DNA of 25,030 bases from JBHGBB01 sp041946755 (GTDB lineage: Bacteria > UBP4 > UBA4092 > JAOAEQ01): positions 1-25,030 of the forward strand of contig JBHGBB010000030.1 of NCBI GenBank assembly GCA_041946755.1, given 5' to 3'. The stretch's first letter is position 1. Each line of letters begins with the position of its first letter. Both the position numbers and the translations under genes were made by a program. The notes below the pieces were generated by a model. That model was not told where the DNA came from and did no database searches. It was given only the letters and a program-made list of their open reading frames with translations. Of this stretch, positions 22,637 through 25,030 are shown piece after piece.

Positions 22637-22665
22637 ATTCTAGCCTATGCAGGTATGGTTTGCAA
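22637..22665 (-). promoter_or_regulatory. Candidate sigma70 promoter of ftsH operon
   Basis: On the minus strand TTGCAA (22660-22665, 4 of 6), a 17-base spacer and TAGAAT (22637-22642, 5 of 6), with transcription expected to start near 22630. Confidence 0.55.
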
Positions 22666-22688
22666 GTTTCATTAGTAATACCAGCTAT

Positions 22689-23687
22689 TTATTCATTTAT
22701 TAAACTCCAAAAATCGATACATGATATAGGAATTGTTCGAGTAACAGTGAAATTATCGAGTAAGGTCATGTTATCTTGATAGACATTAACCGAAATATCA
22801 GCTCCACTAACATCGACCACAGCAAAATGATATTGGGGTATCGGTGGTACATCTACATCCGGATTACTACTGCTATAAATTGGTGCGCCACAAGTTCCGG
22901 TAGTAACTTGATATATATAATGGTTATAGGAAGGATTAATCGTATTATCTATATGTCGTCGACTATAGAAATGTTCATGACCAACAAACACGATACTCAC
23001 ATTCGCATTATCCAGTAATTGCCATAACGCATCCCGATCGGTAGAATTTACATCCAATGAACTGCCAATATGGTTGCCAGTGGGATATGCCGGTTCATGG
23101 AAAAAAACAAAATAATGCGTTTTCCCGGTTAACAACGGAGTTAACCAGGCGCGTTGCGTGGTATCGATTTTATGATTAAATCCGGTCCCAACATGGTTAC
23201 TATTAAGCATAATGAACCGGCTATTATCATAATCGAAAGAATATACTGTTTTATTATATCCGGCCAATTCATTATTGGCCACAAATTCTGGAAAGATATT
23301 ATTAAACGCCGTTTCGGCAGCATAAGCAGCGCCATTATTGGTTTCATGATTTCCTACTCCGAGATAGAAAAATGATGCCGGTTTATATACTGTAACCGTA
23401 TCTTTCCAGGTTTGTAATTGCCATGAAATGGTAGAATATGAATACCCGCCACCGCCAATAATCATATCTCCTGGAAAAACAACAAACTGCGGTGGTGGAT
23501 TTAATGTGGTGATTCGGGACATGATCAATTGCAGTTCTGTGATATTTACTGGATATGAGCTGGTCGTACTTCTGCTATCTGCCATAACCACAAATCGGAA
23601 ATCAACTGCTTGTACCCCGCTATGAAAAAGCATCAACACCATACTTACAATTATCAACCACCAACCAAGTTTTTGGTTAAGGAACAT
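22689..23687 (-). CDS. Secreted calcineurin-like metallophosphoesterase (copy 2)
   Basis: This protein of about 332 residues has an N-terminal signal sequence (WWLIIVSMVLMLFHSGVQA), so it is exported. The phosphoesterase motifs are FVVMADSR (motif I, with Arg where the family has the metal-binding His of DxH), VVFPGDM, GVGNHET, FFHEPAYP and VGHEHFY. It is a clear paralogue of the gene just upstream. ATG 23687 is chosen because GGAGG lies six bases before it, inside the end of the upstream gene; a GTG four codons earlier overlaps that ribosome site. Only 11 bases separate it from the upstream stop, so they are cotranscribed. Substrate is unknown; phosphate esters, nucleotides or phospholipids are possible. 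Confidence 0.85.
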   Translation of the reverse strand: MFLNQKLGWWLIIVSMVLMLFHSGVQAVDFRFVVMADSRSTTSSYPVNITELQLIMSRITTLNPPPQFVVFPGDMIIGGGGYSYSTISWQLQTWKDTVTVYKPASFFYLGVGNHETNNGAAYAAETAFNNIFPEFVANNELAGYNKTVYSFDYDNSRFIMLNSNHVGTGFNHKIDTTQRAWLTPLLTGKTHYFVFFHEPAYPTGNHIGSSLDVNSTDRDALWQLLDNANVSIVFVGHEHFYSRRHIDNTINPSYNHYIYQVTTGTCGAPIYSSSNPDVDVPPIPQYHFAVVDVSGADISVNVYQDNMTLLDNFTVTRTIPISCIDFWSLINE

Positions 23688-23698
23688 ACCTACCTCCA

Positions 23699-24709
23699 CT
23701 ACTTCTTCTTGACTATACGAAATACGGTAAAGGTATCGATTATCTTACCTTTAACATTATATACAGTAGTAGTCACCTTCGCCCCATCAACATCAACCAT
23801 CGCAAAATGATATACTGCAATTGGTTTGACATCGACATTAGCTGTTCTGAGGAATTTTTTATCTCGATCTAATTTACTTACGAGATTTCCGGCTATTGCG
23901 GTATACAATGGCGCACCGCAAGACCCGGCAACCACCTGATAGATAGTATTTTTATATTCCGGATTAAAAACGCTATTGATATGGCGCCGGGCATAAAAAT
24001 GTTCATGCCCGACAAAAACCACCGATACTCTAGCGGAATCAACGATTTTCCAGAATGCATCTCGTTCCGTTGTATTAGCATCTAAAGAACTGCCGATATG
24101 CGGGCCAAAAGGATATGCCGGCTCATGTAAAAAAACGAAATTCTGCGGTTTTTGGTTCAGATGGCGTAAAAGCCAGTTTCGTTGAGTTGAATCGATAATA
24201 TGATTCTCTCCGGTATGGTTGCTATTTAGCATAAAAAACCGGCTATTATCATAATCGAGATAATATACCGTTCGATTATATCCCGGTAATTCTTCGGTAA
24301 CTTTAAACTCGGCAAAAACATCGGCAAATGCCTTTTCTGCCAACGATTTCGGATTGGCATTAGCGGTCTCATGATTACCAACTCCGGGATAAAAAAAGGT
24401 TATTGGATAATAGGCCGTAACGGCATTTTTCCAAATAGTAAACTGATTGGTCATTACCGAATAAGAAGTATCGGCTCCTCCGACTAAATCTCCGGGGAAG
24501 AGAACAAATGCCGGTTGCGGATTAACTTTTTTCATCTGGGCTAATACTTTTTGTAAATCTTCGATATTAACCGGTTCTTCTTTACCTTTCCGGCTGTCAG
24601 CCATAACCGCAAATCGGAATTTAGCGGAAACAGATGATACTACAATGGCATAAAGCAATATGATAATAAATAAGATACCTATGGCATGCTGGTGATTTTT
24701 CTCGTTCAT
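23699..24709 (-). CDS. Secreted calcineurin-like metallophosphoesterase (copy 1)
   Basis: This 336-residue protein has an N-terminal signal sequence (residues about 8-29). Motifs: AVMADSR (D38, Arg40 in place of the usual His), FPGD (71-74), GNHE (111-114), FLHEP (H195) and GHEHFY (H235, H237). It is related along its whole length to copy 2, sharing YDNSRF-MLNSNH, HIGSSLD and QV--G-CGAP--. Relative to copy 2 it has an extra segment after CGAPLY (NLVSKLDRDKKFLRT). Start ATG 24709 has only weak AGGATT upstream. The pair looks like a tandem duplication that has diverged. Both would be soluble in the periplasm or outside the cell, or tethered by an uncleaved signal. Confidence 0.86.
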   Translation of the reverse strand: MNEKNHQHAIGILFIIILLYAIVVSSVSAKFRFAVMADSRKGKEEPVNIEDLQKVLAQMKKVNPQPAFVLFPGDLVGGADTSYSVMTNQFTIWKNAVTAYYPITFFYPGVGNHETANANPKSLAEKAFADVFAEFKVTEELPGYNRTVYYLDYDNSRFFMLNSNHTGENHIIDSTQRNWLLRHLNQKPQNFVFLHEPAYPFGPHIGSSLDANTTERDAFWKIVDSARVSVVFVGHEHFYARRHINSVFNPEYKNTIYQVVAGSCGAPLYTAIAGNLVSKLDRDKKFLRTANVDVKPIAVYHFAMVDVDGAKVTTTVYNVKGKIIDTFTVFRIVKKK

Positions 24710-24751
24710 CTGTTAATCCTAATCCCCTTCTTGGCTATATTTATTATCTTT

Positions 24752-24780
24752 ATTTTACCAGATTTTGCCGGGTATTGCCA
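24752..24780 (-). promoter_or_regulatory. Weak promoter candidate of the metallophosphoesterase pair
   Basis: On the minus strand TGGCAA (24775-24780, 3 of 6), a 17-base spacer and TAAAAT (24752-24757, 5 of 6). The expected leader is about 35 bases. AT-rich context limits confidence. Confidence 0.35.
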
Positions 24781-24923
24781 TAAACCAGATTGCGGAATAA
24801 GTTTAAGAATTGGATCAAGCCTCGGCTGACTTACTACCCTAATAAAATAGAGACACCAAGCGCTAATTTTGACTGGTATAATTATTCGGTATAACGATAA
24901 TAGCCTATTTCAGATTTGCCCTT

Positions 24924-24956
24924 TAATTATTTGCCATTTGGCAAAGAATTATTTTC
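24924..24956 (+). terminator. Hairpin with T run
   Basis: TAATTATTTGCC / ATTT / GGCAAAGAATTA (one mismatch in 12) followed by TTTT at 24952-24955. The shape fits a rho-independent terminator for a plus-strand transcript, but no plus-strand gene precedes it within 7 kb. It may equally be a dispersed hairpin. Confidence 0.35.
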
Positions 24957-24999
24957 GATAGCGTCGAGTTTCCGACTGTATAGAAATTGAACACTCTCG

Positions 25000-25029
25000 A
25001 TAATCTTTTACCACATGGTAAAAGATTAT
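25000..25029. repeat. Perfect 13-bp palindrome at the window edge
   Basis: ATAATCTTTTACC / ACAT / GGTAAAAGATTAT, perfect arms. Symmetric, so it could terminate transcription from either side. The edge cuts off what follows. Confidence 0.5.
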
Positions 25030-25030
25030 T

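Larger units (their letters stand above)
24710..25030. other. Gene-free end of the window
   Basis: No gene is supported in these 321 bases. They hold the promoter candidate of the phosphoesterase pair and two terminator-like hairpins near the end. Confidence 0.6.

Overview
The window reads as a chromosomal segment of an uncultured, probably anaerobic, diderm-type bacterium. Composition is moderately AT-rich by eye, and CGG, CCG and GAA-type codons are used evenly across all genes, so nothing looks like a recent foreign island. Gene content mixes an oxygen-sensitive iron-sulfur enzyme pair, cobalamin/radical-SAM chemistry, carbohydrate genes of types frequent in candidate phyla, and a housekeeping block. 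The phylum cannot be fixed from the sequence. A striking trait is the density of short dispersed repeats and hairpins in the gaps. Some of them run into, or sit inside, coding sequence.

Layout. Positions 1-513 hold a candidate regulatory leader. Positions 514-2619 (+) encode a 2-hydroxyacyl-CoA-dehydratase-D-like protein and its ATP-dependent activator; with no alpha subunit present, this best fits a double-cubane-cluster protein pair. Positions 2816-3971 (+) encode a small P-loop nucleotide kinase and a dCMP deaminase. Position 4089 to about 5735 (-) encodes a large polytopic GT-C-like membrane protein. Positions 5914-17111 (+) carry a B12-binding radical SAM protein, a 950-residue glycoside hydrolase, a lipoprotein GHL10-type hydrolase, a family 2 glycosyltransferase, a DUF4432 aldose-epimerase-like protein, an FGGY sugar kinase, RsmA and an orphan [2Fe-2S] protein. 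Positions 22577 down to 17157 (-) form a likely operon ftsH-folP-cdaA-ybbR-pdxJ-acpS. Positions 24709-22689 (-) are two tandem secreted metallophosphoesterases.

Function together. The hydrolases, epimerase-like protein and sugar kinase suggest uptake and catabolism of an unusual sugar or deoxysugar. The minus-strand operon links membrane proteolysis, folate, c-di-AMP, pyridoxal phosphate and acyl-carrier-protein activation. No tRNA, rRNA, CRISPR array, transposase or phage gene was seen.

Most interesting non-coding signals: (1) a leader before position 514 with a promoter, a 10-codon ORF with a strong ribosome site, serial hairpins with a mutually exclusive pairing, and a terminator-like hairpin; (2) an A-B-A'-B' hairpin array at 12688-12908 whose two halves differ by compensatory changes; (3) palindromic repeat elements inserted in frame into two protein genes; (4) heptanucleotide tandem repeats, one of which supplies the end of pdxJ.
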